Below are positions 11,401-21,456 of a stretch of DNA of 64,000 nucleotides, piece after piece. The position numbers were made by a program, and so were the translations under genes. The DNA lies in the NCBI RefSeq assembly GCF_047663525.1, contig NC_092591.1, positions 33,203,001 to 33,267,000 of the forward strand, written 5' to 3'. This stretch comes from Anas platyrhynchos. Its lineage: Eukaryota > Chordata > Aves > Anseriformes > Anatidae. Within the stretch, counting starts at the first letter, position 1. Each line of letters opens with the position of its first letter. The notes below the pieces were generated by a model. That model was not told where the DNA came from, ran no database searches, and saw only the letters and a program-made list of their open reading frames with translations.

Positions 11401-11869
11401 ATTTTCAAAGATACAAATGTCAATTAGACACTTCATTGCCACTAACAGACCTAAGTATCATATCTTCCTTGGAAGATCTTGCTGACCAAAGCTGGATTTG
11501 CATAAGGCAAGCCCCAAAGTACTTGTATGTTCAGAACGACAGGCCCCCAAAACTTCTCTCCCTGGCACACAAGCTATTGCATTATACCAGATGCCTTTCA
11601 CAGAGACTTAATGTTAAGCACCCAGATTTGTAAGGTTTATCCTAGGCATTTTCTCCCTCACTCCAGGTAGGGAGGCTACTCCTCATATAGATGAGTTGTT
11701 TGCTGAATATTCTCTCTCTGGATCCAGCCAAAAACATTGAATGCTGGTAGTTAAGCTGTAGTAATATCTTGCTTAAATTACTTTGGCTTGAATTACAATT
11801 TGTTAGTTCTGCTGTACTCTGTGCTTCCTTCTCATTTGTTGTGTTACGTTTATGCCCTGACAGGTATAA
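2405..11869 (+). CDS. DLL4: Delta-like 4, Notch ligand (whole coding span, 11 exons)
   Basis: Type I membrane ligand of Notch receptors, central to arterial fate and tip-cell selection. Coding exons: 2405-2458, 2599-2862, 3191-3248, 3985-4254, 5324-5384, 5504-5634, 7001-7170, 8206-8425, 8878-9586, 10347-10455, 11864-11869. Phases join without a break to 2052 nt, or 683 residues, against 685 in human. Domain order: signal peptide (about 1-24), MNNL/C2 module (25-106), DSL domain (171-213), eight EGF repeats (about 217-513), one membrane helix (about 530-553), and a cytoplasmic tail ending ATEV, a PDZ ligand. The start has A at -3 and an upstream TATA box, and opens a hydrophobic leader. All introns are GT-AG, from 119 to 1408 bases. 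The identity rests on near-complete agreement with the DLL4 domain layout and the DLL4-specific tail ([15 protein letters not shown]). Confidence 0.97.
2599..2862 (+). CDS. DLL4: DLL4 exon 2: MNNL (N-terminal C2-like) module
   Basis: Residues 19-106. It begins [10 protein letters not shown] at the likely signal cleavage region and carries the paired-cysteine pattern and the [13 protein letters not shown] motif of DSL ligands. It ends in NFTW, where N102 is a likely glycosylation site. The module contacts Notch EGF repeats and lipid. Phase 0 at both ends; the donor is CCG|GTGAGA. Confidence 0.95.
2981..3120 (+). repeat. Uninterrupted 140-base homopurine, A-rich tract in DLL4 intron 2
   Basis: Every base is A or G, mostly A runs broken by single G or AG units. 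It fills almost half of the 328-base intron 2 and lies 70 bases before the exon 3 acceptor. The complementary poly-T strand gives phenylalanine-rich false open frames. Its length is likely to vary between individuals and assemblies. Confidence 0.95.
3191..3248 (+). CDS. DLL4: DLL4 exon 3: MNNL to DSL linker
   Basis: 58 bases from GGAACCTTC to CAAG|GTGAGC, residues 107-125 plus the first base of codon 126. It encodes [13 protein letters not shown], the conserved beta-strand after the MNNL core. The acceptor is CCGCCCGCAG. Confidence 0.95.
3268..3281 (+). promoter_or_regulatory. CTCF-like motif at the start of DLL4 intron 3
   Basis: CCGGCAGGGGGCGC matches the vertebrate CTCF core at 13 of 14 positions as I align it (CCASYAGRKGGCRS). 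The setting is GC-rich, where chance matches are more frequent. No occupancy can be inferred from sequence. Confidence 0.35.
3405..3760 (+). promoter_or_regulatory. DLL4: Candidate arterial enhancer in DLL4 intron 3
   Basis: Non-repetitive DNA inside an otherwise repeat-rich intron. It holds a perfect RBPJ/CSL site CGTGGGAA (3547-3554), ETS cores TTCC (3527-3530 and 3612-3615), a SOX-type ACAAT (3517-3521), a TCF/LEF-type CTTTGAT (3487-3493), and GATA-type TTATC or GATAA (3412-3422 and 3437-3441). The third intron of mammalian Dll4 is known to hold an arterial enhancer driven by ETS, SOXF and RBPJ. Position and motif content agree with that; function in this species is inferred. Confidence 0.55.
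3868..3955 (+). repeat. (GGT/GAT)n imperfect trinucleotide repeat in DLL4 intron 3
   Basis: Alternating GGT and GAT triplets interrupted by GCT and TTT, ending about 30 bases before the exon 4 acceptor. The complementary strand gives poly-His and poly-Thr false frames. Within it a 24-base motif ending in TGATGGTGGTGG appears twice. Confidence 0.9.
3985..4254 (+). CDS. DLL4: DLL4 exon 4: DSL domain
   Basis: Residues 126-215. The second half is the whole DSL domain (171-213), beginning VVCSENYYG and ending WTGEYC, with six cysteines in the family spacing (171, 180, 184, 196, 204, 213). This domain docks on Notch EGF11. The first half is a linker rich in Asp, Gln and Ser. The donor is GAGC|GTAAGT, phase 1. 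Confidence 0.96.
5324..5384 (+). CDS. DLL4: DLL4 exon 5: EGF repeat 1
   Basis: 61 bases completing the proline codon 216 and encoding [13 protein letters not shown]. It ends within the isoleucine codon 236. Flanking sites are CTTTACAG and AT|GTGAGT. The small exon keeps phase with both neighbours. Confidence 0.95.
5504..5634 (+). CDS. DLL4: DLL4 exon 6: rest of EGF1 and EGF2
   Basis: 131 bases for residues 236-279 plus one base. It encodes [16 protein letters not shown] and CRHGTC, closing EGF1 and forming EGF2 with the short loops typical of Delta ligands. The intron before it is only 119 bases. The donor is CAAG|GTTAGT. Confidence 0.95.
7001..7170 (+). CDS. DLL4: DLL4 exon 7: EGF3 and start of EGF4
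   Basis: 170 bases for residues 280-336. EGF3 begins [17 protein letters not shown] and contains [16 protein letters not shown]4 begins [14 protein letters not shown]. The acceptor is TATCTTTGCAG and the donor ACG|GTAAGG, phase 0. Confidence 0.95.
8206..8425 (+). CDS. DLL4: DLL4 exon 8: EGF4 end, EGF5, start of EGF6
   Basis: Residues 337-409. It contains [16 protein letters not shown] (end of EGF4), [12 protein letters not shown] (EGF5) and [11 protein letters not shown] (EGF6). The donor splits the next codon after its first G, so the joined codon reads GAT (Asp410). Confidence 0.95.
8878..9586 (+). CDS. DLL4: DLL4 exon 9: EGF6-8, membrane helix, cytoplasmic tail
   Basis: 709 bases for residues 410-645. 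It completes EGF6, holds EGF7 ([14 protein letters not shown]) and EGF8 ([14 protein letters not shown]), a short proline-containing stalk, the membrane helix [17 protein letters not shown] and onward (about 530-553), a stop-transfer RQMRMH, and most of the tail, including lysines that can serve ligand endocytosis. The acceptor follows a long T tract. The donor is CATAG|GTGAGA. Confidence 0.96.
10347..10455 (+). CDS. DLL4: DLL4 exon 10: C-terminal tail up to ATE
   Basis: 109 bases for residues 646-682. It encodes [20 protein letters not shown] and ends NECIIATE at GAG|GTAAGT. The PDZ ligand lacks only its last residue, which comes from the next exon. Confidence 0.95.
11864..11869 (+). CDS. 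DLL4: DLL4 exon 11: final Val codon and stop
   Basis: The acceptor GCCCTGACAG is followed by GTA TAA. Only V683 and the stop are coded here; the rest of the exon is 3' untranslated. Joining gives the ATEV terminus known in DLL4. The choice rests on phase, a good pyrimidine-rich acceptor and the expected C-terminus. Confidence 0.9.
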   Translation, partial: V

Positions 11870-11935
11870 GACTGAAGATCAGCCCATTTGCACCTCAGAT
11901 TTGGTAATGCCAGTAGATGGACGTTCCTGCTGCAT

Positions 11936-11943
11936 TGTTTACA
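11936..11943 (+). promoter_or_regulatory. DLL4: miR-30 8mer seed site in DLL4 3' UTR
   Basis: TGTTTACA is a perfect 8mer match to the miR-30 family seed, 67 bases after the stop codon. The miR-30 family is reported to repress DLL4 in endothelium. Site use in this species is inferred. Confidence 0.55.
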
Positions 11944-12025
11944 ATTCAGAACTGGATTGGACTGTTTTTAATTACATGCAACTTGCTGCTCTCAGGCGGA
12001 GGATGGAACTGGGTGAACTGGACAG

Positions 12026-12033
12026 ACTGTGAA
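12026..12033 (+). promoter_or_regulatory. DLL4: miR-27 8mer seed site in DLL4 3' UTR
   Basis: ACTGTGAA is a perfect 8mer match to the miR-27 seed, 90 bases after the miR-30 site. miR-27b is reported to target Dll4. Function here is inferred. Confidence 0.5.
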
Positions 12034-13559
12034 TTTACTGAAAGATGCAATACACCTTTTTGTTCTTACTGCCCTTGTTTGAAGTTTGATACCAGAAATC
12101 TCACTGGCTATAGAAGAAGGGAGGCAGAGGGAAGAGAGAGGGGTTAAAATGCTTATGTTTTGACTTGCTTTTAAAAGATATTGAGGCCAGTTCCTCACGG
12201 ACAGACCTGTGGCTTTCCAGAACTCTGGTTATGGGAGGTGCTGGTAGAGGAGGAGGCACTTAACTATCACAGACGTTGCCACGGAAGGTGTGAAGAAAGA
12301 CACATTGCTATGCAGATAATGGATACAGTATAAATGAGGTCTCCATTTTTTTTCCGGGTTTAAAAGTGCCTAAAATGTGTCAAGAGAATCTAACAAGCCC
12401 AAACAGAGACTTGACTGCTCCTTCTGCAGTTACCTGAACAGTATTGGGCAGGGGTGATTGACACTTCTTGCTACACATCAGTTTGCGTCTCCTCTCTCCT
12501 GCTGCATGTACTGGAGACAGTTTAAGGGGCAAGAGGAGGAAGGAAAGAGGGATACTGAATTTACGTCATCTCATTTGGTGATGCTTTGGAGAACTGATTG
12601 ACCCAAGCCACAATATGGGACGGGATTTTCATGGATTTAAGCATCCAAGAAGGGAAAGTTGCGATAAGGAATGTCTACTGCCTGTTCCCTATTGATAATG
12701 AGGAGAGACATGATCCCAGTTCTATTTAAAGCCTTACAAATGCGTTTTAAATCAATCAGCTCCTAGAACCTAAACATGCTGAGCTGTCTCAGCTGTTTTC
12801 ATGCCCTTTGCACTACCAGTGATTGTGAATAGACATTATTTTTTTTCTTCTCCTTCCTCATTCTCTCCCCCACCCCCTTATTCTGACACAAATTTGGGGG
12901 TTTATAGCGTGTTTCTGAATTAGCTGCCACCTACTGCAAATAGTCTCAAAGTTGCAGCTGTTACTTTCTGAAGGAGAAGCAGCAGTGTCATCCCTGTATT
13001 TCTCTGTCTGGTTGCAGATCTCTGCTTCTGTCCCTCACCCTGGTTCCAAATGCCCAATAGCAAAGCACCCACTGAGAGGCCCTCTGCCAAGACGGGTGGA
13101 GATTAGAGTTAGAAGGTCCTAGGCTAGTCCTGTTCCTTTCTTACCCCCCACTTCTACAGGGAAAAGAGGAAGCCAGCCCCTGGAAAACAGAGGCCTGAAG
13201 AAGTGGGGCGGAATGAGGAGGGAGGAAACAAAATCTCTTCAAAGAAACCTGGACTGTGCTATCTCTCGGACAGCAATGTTCCTGCCCTTGTAAAGCCTGT
13301 TGTTGGACTAGCCCATCTAATGCCTTGACCTGTGCAGACAAGACTCTTCATAATGTCCACTACTGACCTTCTGCTCTGACTGTGTAGGACCATTTTGAAG
13401 ATGACCTTCAGAAATCAATAATATGGGTTTTAGTTTGTCTGTTTGTAGTTTATTTTGAAGACTAGTATTTCAGTAATTTAAAAAAATCAGAAGCACTGAA
13501 CTTTCTACGTTTTATAACATTATTTTGTATATAATGTATATTTATAATCAAAACAGAAG

Positions 13560-13567
13560 TGTAAATA
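13560..13567 (+). promoter_or_regulatory. DLL4: Pumilio-type element in DLL4 3' UTR
   Basis: TGTAAATA equals the PUM1/2 consensus UGUANAUA in an AU-rich part of the UTR. AU-rich DNA produces this 8mer by chance fairly often, so support is modest. Confidence 0.35.
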
Positions 13568-14326
13568 TGTTTATTACTTCTCATGTAATGTTTTTAATGT
13601 GATGACAAAGTTTGAATTTTATTTTTTTTTTCAAGCAATGAAAATACTTTCCTGCTACTATGAAGTTTATTGTGGTTTGTCCTTTTACACTTCAGGTTCC
13701 ATGATTTCATGTCAGCCAAGGTTACTTGAAGCCCCAGAAGTAAGCTTGTCTGCCTGTTCCCTGCAGTCAGCCCCACATTTCATTTTGCACACTAACTGCT
13801 GTAGGCTGCTTCTATAACTATTACCTGATGTCAACAAAGTTGTTCAACTGAAGAGCATTCATCTGACAGAAATTTTATTTATGTTGTGACACATAATATT
13901 TAGATTATATATATATTCTCTTGCTATGGAATGGGATTGAACCATCAAGAAATGTATTTTTATGAATGCTTCCCTCTTTCTCTTCTGTGGCAACTTGTGG
14001 CATGGAAGATTCAGATTTCACACCATTTTGAGGTGGCTGTACAGACCTGGGGTTCACTTACAGAACAAGATACGATTTCTAGTTGGTTTTAATCCCATGT
14101 CTTTAAGTGTTTCAGCAAGACACAAATCTAGCCCTACTTCTACACTTGCAAAGCTGTATCTCTGTTTGAGTGGGATGGGTGGGATTTGTCTTCTGCTCAG
14201 AGGACTAGAAGGAGTTTCAGGCCTTCTCCCTTCCCCAAGCTACACCAAGAGCAGTGTCCTCCCAGGGCATCCCAGAGTCATTATCCTCCCCAGCCCTTTA
14301 GGAGGATGTTTCCACGGAAAAAGTGT

Positions 14327-14332
14327 AATAAA
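14327..14332 (+). terminator. DLL4: Candidate poly(A) signal of DLL4
   Basis: Canonical AATAAA. The downstream sequence is only weakly GU-rich, so this is a candidate rather than a firm end. Confidence 0.45.
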
Positions 14333-17300
14333 CATGCTTGTATAAAACACTCCCTGCAGGTTTAGTAGCCTTTGAAATGCACACATTTACAGACAATTAG
14401 ATCTCCCACTAGATCAGCTAGGTGCAATACAGCCAACATCTGAATGCACAAAAGCAAGAACTATAAGAACAGGAAACCACTGCTGCTCTATTTTAAAACC
14501 AGGCACTTTTTTTTTTTTCTTTCTGGTGTTGACAAAATGCCAAAAAAGCATCTTAGTGTTGGATGCCTTTCATATCTTTCCCAAAACAAAATATAACCAA
14601 AACTTGCTAGTTTAAATATATATATAAATAAATAAAAATGAAACAAAAACACAAACAGAAGAACCATAATAAATTAATTTTTTTCATTAAAATACAACAA
14701 ATAATGGTTCATAAGAGTCCTTCTGAGTGTATTGCTAAGGTTACATAAATGCTATTTACTTTGGATGGTTTTGTTTCTCCCTCTTCAGTTCTTTTCTTAG
14801 CGAAATTAACTTTCAAATGCCAATCAATTTCCTTGGCTACCATAAAAATAAACTTCAGATGAAACTCAGAAATAAAGCACCACCTCCCCCTCCCCAAACA
14901 TTCACCCTGTAGAGCAAATTATGAAAAACAAGCCATTGACAAAAAGCCGAGCAGATGCTCCCTGCTTGCAGTCCTTCCTCGGCAATGTGAAATAAACCCA
15001 ACAGATGCCTCTCTTAATTGAGCACATGGATTACATACACACATGCACTCTGTCCTGCTTAAAACAAAACACACACAAAAATCAAACAGGAAAATAGCCA
15101 GAGAACTCTTCCCAAAGCCCAGGCAAGCAGGAATGCTAAGACCAAAAAAGACTCAGCTCTTCCTGCTCAAAACAAGACAGGAAACCGCATCTATAGACTG
15201 AAGGGAGTTGAAATCCATTAAAAACCGTGGACCTGATTATGTATATCCCACAGGGTAAAGCAGGTACAACACATGCCTTTGTGTATCCACACAGGAGAGA
15301 GGAAAAAAAATAATGCATCAGCTTACAAGGAAATCTGTGAATATTTACTGGAGGCAGCACTGCACTATGCAGCTACCAGAATAGATCACAGATCCTACAC
15401 AGGAAAAACAGGAGCTGTGCCTGCTTCCACACAGGAGGAGATGGAAAGCATATGTGTATCTACGCACGTGTGCACATCCCCAAGTCCTTGCCAAAGAAAT
15501 TACAAGCAAATTAGCTGAATACATATTATGACCTGGGTTTAACCCACACCTTGAGCCAGAAGTTTCCTTGCCTGGGACTGCCGTGTGCTGCCTGCTCACC
15601 AGCCTGCCCCGAACTGAGTGCATCTCACAGTGCATAAACTCACTAGGAGGAGCTCTGGGATCCTTCTAGGCTGCACAGGCTCACCTGAATTTCAGAAATT
15701 TCCCTCGAGGACCACTGACGATGCCGGGACTGTAAATGTACTGACAAATAATGCCACTGAACAAGCTTACCGGAGTTCTCAGACCCAGCTGTGGACTCAC
15801 TTCTCTTAGCATCATTTGTCCCAGCTATGGCAAGCTGCACCAAAACCTGGCTTTCAGTTATAAAGACCACACAAATTTGTTAAAAAAAAAATGTGAAAAA
15901 GCGCCAATTACAAGAATGGACTCCTGACTACAAGAAATTGGTGTTTGCTCACGTTAGTACTCAATACAAACTGTTCCACAGCTACTCACTGGACTGAGTG
16001 ATGGGGTGCTGCTCCATGCAGCACTCTGCTTGAGTTGTTCAGCTCCAGCCCTTCATCCTTTACCTCTTTAAACAGTTCACTTATTAGGGGAAACAGACAC
16101 CGGGATATACCCGTAACTATAGCACCCACTGGTGCTGAGACAACACGCAGCAGCACCGCACCACGCTGATTCAAATGCAGCACAGGGCACGGAGTTTAGT
16201 TAGCGAGCATAGAAAAGGGATGTTTGTAGAAACGGTGCTTGCTACGGGACCTGGCTAAAATAGGATAAAATACAAAACGCATTTCATCATGCACAGTGCT
16301 TGTCCAGCAACAGCTCTCAGCCTTGGGAGAGCTGCTGAGAGAGCCCGCATTAGCTACAGTGCAACTACAAACATTCAATCCAACAGATGGAACCACATCT
16401 GTAAAAACACATTTCAAATACTTGCATTGCTCCTCTGGCATTTTTCATTCACTCACAGCAAAATGAGGGAGGCATAGCAAGCCACCAACAAGCTTGTACT
16501 GTAGCAGCTGAAGTGAAAGTTATGTGTCTGCCTTATCTCACATGCCTGATCCATGAATACATACTGATTTTATGCAATTGATAAGACACGCCCAGCACAT
16601 TTTGCTCACAATCCAAATTCCAGTTGTGGAGAATTGACATAACCCAGTGGCCCTCTGCCACGCTTCACTGTTTTCATAACTTGCATTTTATGGCCTCACT
16701 GGAGAGTCAACACCAAGATTCCCCTTCTTCTCTCCAACCCCCACACCATCTCTGCTTTAAATTTTGCCAGCTCAGCTCCCAGAGCTTGTAGTCAGTGACC
16801 TGATACTCTGCTAGCCAGTGACACCCGCAGCAGTGAGATTTGTCCCCACGCACTCTCTTGCCTCCTATAATCCTGCCTACTCTGCTCCCAGACCTTGTCT
16901 GGGCAACACTGTGACTCAGCTCCGTGGAACTACCCTCCCTCTGTCTCCTCCCTCTGCTGGTGGTGTACTCTTGGTCTTGTGCAGCGTTGTGGCGTATTTC
17001 TGTAGCACTGTGGTCTATCATGCTGCAGGATTGGGACAAAACTCCTTCTGATTCACATGCAAATGGCTGTGCATAGAGCAATAATTTCAGGTGTTAGATC
17101 AATTGTTCCATGCACAACATCTGGTTCCAGGGACCAGCATGTACTTTTTCTCCTTCCCTTTAAAATCCTGATGGCAAAGCATAACCAGCACCTGGAGGCA
17201 CTTGCTTCTCCATGGATAGCTCATCCTTCTCCTCTGATTTGCTGTTCAGCTCTTGGGAGACACCTCTAGGTCTTCTGTGCTTTCTACCATGCTGGTCTCC

Positions 17301-19766
17301 AGGGGACTGTGTCGTGACACCCTTTGTGCAGCTCTCCAAGCCGCTGGAGTGCACCCCTGGGCAGGAAGAAGTCACGGTAAAGTTTAAAAGTGCAGGGCAG
17401 GGAGTTGGCTGGAAAATGAGTTCTGCTCCCAGACCATCGTCCTCCTCTCCACCTGGGTGACTCAGGGCTTGTGACTTAACACATACGTACAAGAGGGGAG
17501 ACCTGAGAGCTGAGGCAGGTAGAGTGGTCCACATCTGGAGATAACATACCCCTAAATGCTATGTGACCTGCGTAGCACAGGTGATCCCACGCTGACTTTC
17601 TCTCTTCCATATGCTATAGAATACAAATTTAGTGATGGACTTGCCTCTCACACATGTAGCCGGGTAGTGCAGAACCACCACAGAAGGGCAAAATTCTTCT
17701 AAATTTCCTCAATGAGCATCGTGTCTTTCCTCCTGCTGACTGAAATGGGGACAGTGCTCAGACTGTCTCTATCCCTGCAGCCAGCCTACTCTGCAGGCTG
17801 CTCTGCACGAGGCCCGCATCATTCCCAGGACAGTCCCAAGTTGCAAAACAGCACCTTGTTCACAGCCATGTTTTGCAAATACACAGATAAATGAGGAAAA
17901 TACGCAGTTTGAGGAGAGGCTGTTGGTGATGGCATCTTTTAACTGTGTTTTATGACTTATTTGTTGAGCTATTGCTGGCTTTACAACGGTTTTGTTGATT
18001 ACATTTTTAACTAACTGTCTAGGTCACAGAGGCACCATTCTTGTTTTCATAAATTAAATTAAACCAACTCGTATTTAACATCCAAACAGATCTGTTGAGA
18101 GTTAGGTTTATAGCTGGAGAGGCCCACACCAGCCAGAACAGGACCTGACCATTCCTGGCGTCATGCAGGAGCTCTGACGATCCCTGTACCTGCACACGTG
18201 GCTCCCAGAATGGTTTGTGAATAGGGTTGCTAAGGTCAAAACTATTGGTACAGAAAATGAATCATCATGCTTTTGAAATTAATCTTCTATTGACACCGTT
18301 TAATATTTGCCTTACATTTTCAGCTTGGCAAAAAAACACCAAAGCATTGCCAAAGCATTTTTGTTTGTGCTCATTTGTTCTCTGGAAAACTGTCAGTGAA
18401 GAAACACAAGAGAATCTGAACAAAATGTATTTGGAGCGGAAAAAAAATAAAAAGGAATAAAAGCCTGATAACTACAAAAGAAATAGGTCTGCTCTAAAAC
18501 ACCTCCTTCAATTCAGATGCCAGGTCCTGGTGCTAGCTCTCCATCAATAGCTTCTCCTAATCCCACATCTCCTCATATCACAGCAGCTCTTTTCTTCCTC
18601 CAGACCTGCTCCCTAGTGATAAAATCCCTCAGTGATTTTCACTGTATGTAATGTAACGGTATTTAATTTTTGGCACAAGTTGCTTTAGAGGAGGTTTTAA
18701 AACTCTCCGAAACGTTATATGCAATTACACTGCAGGACACAGTTTCTGGAGATGGAGTTCACTTACATACCAGAAAGAGGTAGAAATTCCCTTGTACTTT
18801 TAATTACAATAAGCTTCTTTTACACTGAGACAGTTAACATGGGTAAGGAGTCCTTACATCAGATATACATCTTTTCATATGCAATTGTTCCACAGCCTGG
18901 CATCTTCAGCTGATGCGGATTCATTTGGAGCAGGATTTGCTTCACCTCATGGCAGCCACCCAAACGTGAAGCTTCTAGTTTAAGTTCAGGGTTTCTCTAG
19001 GGTTCATGCAGAAAGGCAGATGCTTCAAGCGTTCCTCTCTAGAGGATAAAATAAGGGAGAACAAATTGCTTTCTGGAGGGCGACTCTTGGAAGGGCCGGT
19101 ACCATTAACTGACACTGCGATGGACTGGGTTGTGTGGGATGCGTCCTTGCGCCTGAATTTTCATCCACACTCATCCCCGACATGTCCTTCAGAAATCTCC
19201 CTTTCAACCCCAGTCAGCCCCCCTCTCCTGACATACAAGATGGAGTTAATAATGCCAACGCGCCTCGGGAGGATGTTGTGAGGATTCATTCATATCTTTC
19301 AGATTCCTTGGGAAAAGCAGCTGCGGAAGTGCAAATTATCATTTACCGTTCCCATCTTATTGTTTAAATAGCAGCTCAGTGTAAACAGTATCTGGGAAAG
19401 CAAAACAGCCGCGCTCGAGTGCGCGGGGGCAGAATCGCTCCCTCCTCCGGCACCCGCGGCGGAGGAGCGCTTTCCTTGAGTTTGGGCCCAAAGCACCCGC
19501 ATTGTGCTTCCATCATCGCTTCCTGTTTGTTACCTCATGACATCATGTCCTGCTTCCTGACCGATTACAACCGTGCCAACTGTTTTTCCCAAGCCCCAAC
19601 CAGCTTCCCACCCCCCCCGAGCCCCTCCGGTTTCTTCCCAAGCAGAAACACCACAATAAACACCGGCCTTGGCAGAGCCCCGCCATCCCCGTTAACCTCC
19701 CCACTGCCGCAGGCACAATTCCCACTCATAGCAGCATGGCCGGGGAAGCCAGGCTGTGATGGGGAC

Positions 19767-19841
19767 AGCCACGACATGGCTGGTGATAGCCACGACATGG
19801 CTGGCAGTGGCCACGACATGGCTGGCAGTGGCCACAACGCC
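19767..19841 (+). repeat. 21-base tandem repeat, about 3.5 copies
   Basis: Units begin at 19767, 19788, 19809 and 19830 (partial). They share the core GCCACGACATGGCTGG and differ at the ends. A frame across it would read GDSHDMA/GSGHDMA repeats, but no gene supports translation. Confidence 0.9.
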
Positions 19842-20019
19842 TCCATTGAGGCTGCCCCGCGTGCAGCCACCACAGCGCTCACACGCTCGCCCCTCTGGAG
19901 CCTGTGCTCGAGGGCGATGGGGTTGGGGGGCGGCTGCATGGCGGCCACCACCCTCCGGGACCCCCGTTTGCAGCCCTGAGCCCCCGGTGCCGGTGGCTGG
20001 GCCGCGGTGCCGGGCAGGG

Positions 20020-20039
20020 CAGGGGGCGGCAGGGGGCGC
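20020..20039 (+). promoter_or_regulatory. Two CTCF-like cores in tandem
   Basis: CAGGGGGCGG and CAGGGGGCGC lie head to tail with a 10-base offset. Both match the central CTCF core; the left flank fits less well. One helical turn of spacing is notable, but the surrounding G-richness raises the chance of coincidence. Confidence 0.3.
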
Positions 20040-21423
20040 CCCGGCAGCGCGGCGGGACGGGACCGGGGACGGAGGGAGCGGGGACGGAGAGGGAGGGAGG
20101 CCCCGAGGGCTCTCCTGCAGCCACAGCTCGCTGCAGCAGCAGCAGCAACCCACCGCGGCTCGATCAGACAATCATTTATGCAGCACAGTGCCTGCACCAG
20201 CCCGTGCACATTACCAGCTTACAGTGCCGTCTCACCACCTGTAAAATACGAACACTGAATAGCTATTGCAGATATATACGCCAGAGGCACATGCCCAGGC
20301 CAGCCAGTACAAATGCAATTTCATCCGCCACTATGAAATGACCAGCCAGGTAGGTCAGGAGCCAGCCCCACTACATGTGGGGCAGATCTTGCCACCTTCC
20401 TTAGGTCAGACAACCCTAATGTAGGGAAAGGATGAAGAGACCTATTCAGGTGGCTCCATAGCAAGCAACATGCCGCAGAAGAGCATGAGAAAGTCTGAAT
20501 CCTGTGTTTGCAGAGGGCTCCGAAGCACCTGGCAGGAAAGTGCTATCTGAAGGTCCCTGAGTAGGACAGGTTTTGTGTCCAGCCCCATGACTCACTTCAC
20601 AGGCCAGCTGGACGTTCCACCAGTGTCGCTGCATTTTCAGTTCTTGTGGTTTGCAATGATTTCTTTATAAGGGCCTTTCACCTAAGTGCCTAATAAGTAT
20701 ATGATCATGTGGTGTTTGCTGCCAATAATTGTTAGCTTTAAGGCGCTGTTTACAAAAAATGCATTAAAGAAGGCAGGCTACATACTGCTAAGCCAAGGTG
20801 GTGGTTTGAAAGGCCAAGGTGAAGGGTGAGCTACCTACTGAACAGGGGATGTGTCAGTAGAGGATTTAGCCTGGGAAAATTAGAGAGATGCTGTTGGGGA
20901 AGAAATGCTATAGGATGGCAAAGCAAGTGGGAGACCAAGGGATATTGCTTCTGCTCCTGCGACTTCACTTCTGCATGGTACAAAAGTATCTGACTGCTGC
21001 TTGGTTATCCATCCACAGAAAGCCAGTGAGCCTGTCGCTGCCAAAGCTCGGCCTGCACATGGGATTGCTCAGAACAGCTCAGTGGTCAAGGTGCTGCTGC
21101 AAGCTTGAGGAGATGAAGCTTAGCAGAGTGCCAGTGCACTGCATCTGGCTGGCACTTTATTTCCTCACATCTCACCTACAGTAGGCAAAAAGAAAAAAAA
21201 CACAACAACAACAACAACCTACTCTGTGCCTTCACCTTTTGCCTGTCTTGTCTAAATAGACTGTAAAATATTTGAGGAAGGAACTGTCCTTTGCTGTGGC
21301 TTTCACAATCCTCAGGTGCTTCTGAGCCACAACACACCACACAGGAAAGACCCTGGACATCCTGAACTCCAGAATGAAGACAGAGTGGCTGTAACTGTTC
21401 TACCACAATAGTAACAATAATGG

Positions 21424-21453
<30 letters not shown>
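21424..21453 (+). repeat. Poly(A) homopolymer, 30 bases
   Basis: An unbroken run of 30 A, with a CAA repeat about 210 bases before it. No retrocopy body could be recognised upstream. Confidence 0.85.

Positions 21454-21456
<3 letters not shown>

Larger units (their letters stand above)
11870..14350 (+). other. DLL4: DLL4 3' untranslated region (end estimated)
   Basis: No coding exon follows the stop. The region becomes AU-rich from 13480. AATAAA at 14327-14332 is the first canonical poly(A) signal after the stop, which would give a UTR of about 2.5 kb. An earlier end near 13.6 kb, or a later one using the AATAAA copies near 14620-14680, cannot be excluded. Candidate miRNA and Pumilio sites are listed separately. 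Confidence 0.5.
19395..20150. promoter_or_regulatory. Orphan GC-rich island, possible enhancer or non-coding promoter
   Basis: A sharply GC- and CpG-richer stretch in ordinary intergenic DNA, about 5 kb after DLL4 and 17 kb before CHAC1. It has three ETS-type TTCCTG sites (two within 19519-19559), a forkhead-like TGTTTGTT touching the first of these (19524-19531), a CRE-like TGACATCA (19538-19545), a 21-base minisatellite and two CTCF-like cores (20020-20039). No known gene starts here. The open frames across it look compositional. Confidence 0.4.

Noticed and set aside
19767-19841. CRISPR-like array
   Set aside because: The repeats are directly adjacent without spacers in a vertebrate nuclear sequence; it is a minisatellite.
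19419-20341. Possible protein gene in the orphan GC-rich island
   Set aside because: Several overlapping frames on both strands are open at once, with no splice-supported structure, no strong start context and no family resemblance.
21187-21453. Retroprocessed pseudogene with poly(A) tail
   Set aside because: Apart from the 30-A run there is no recognisable coding body and no target-site duplication that I could see.
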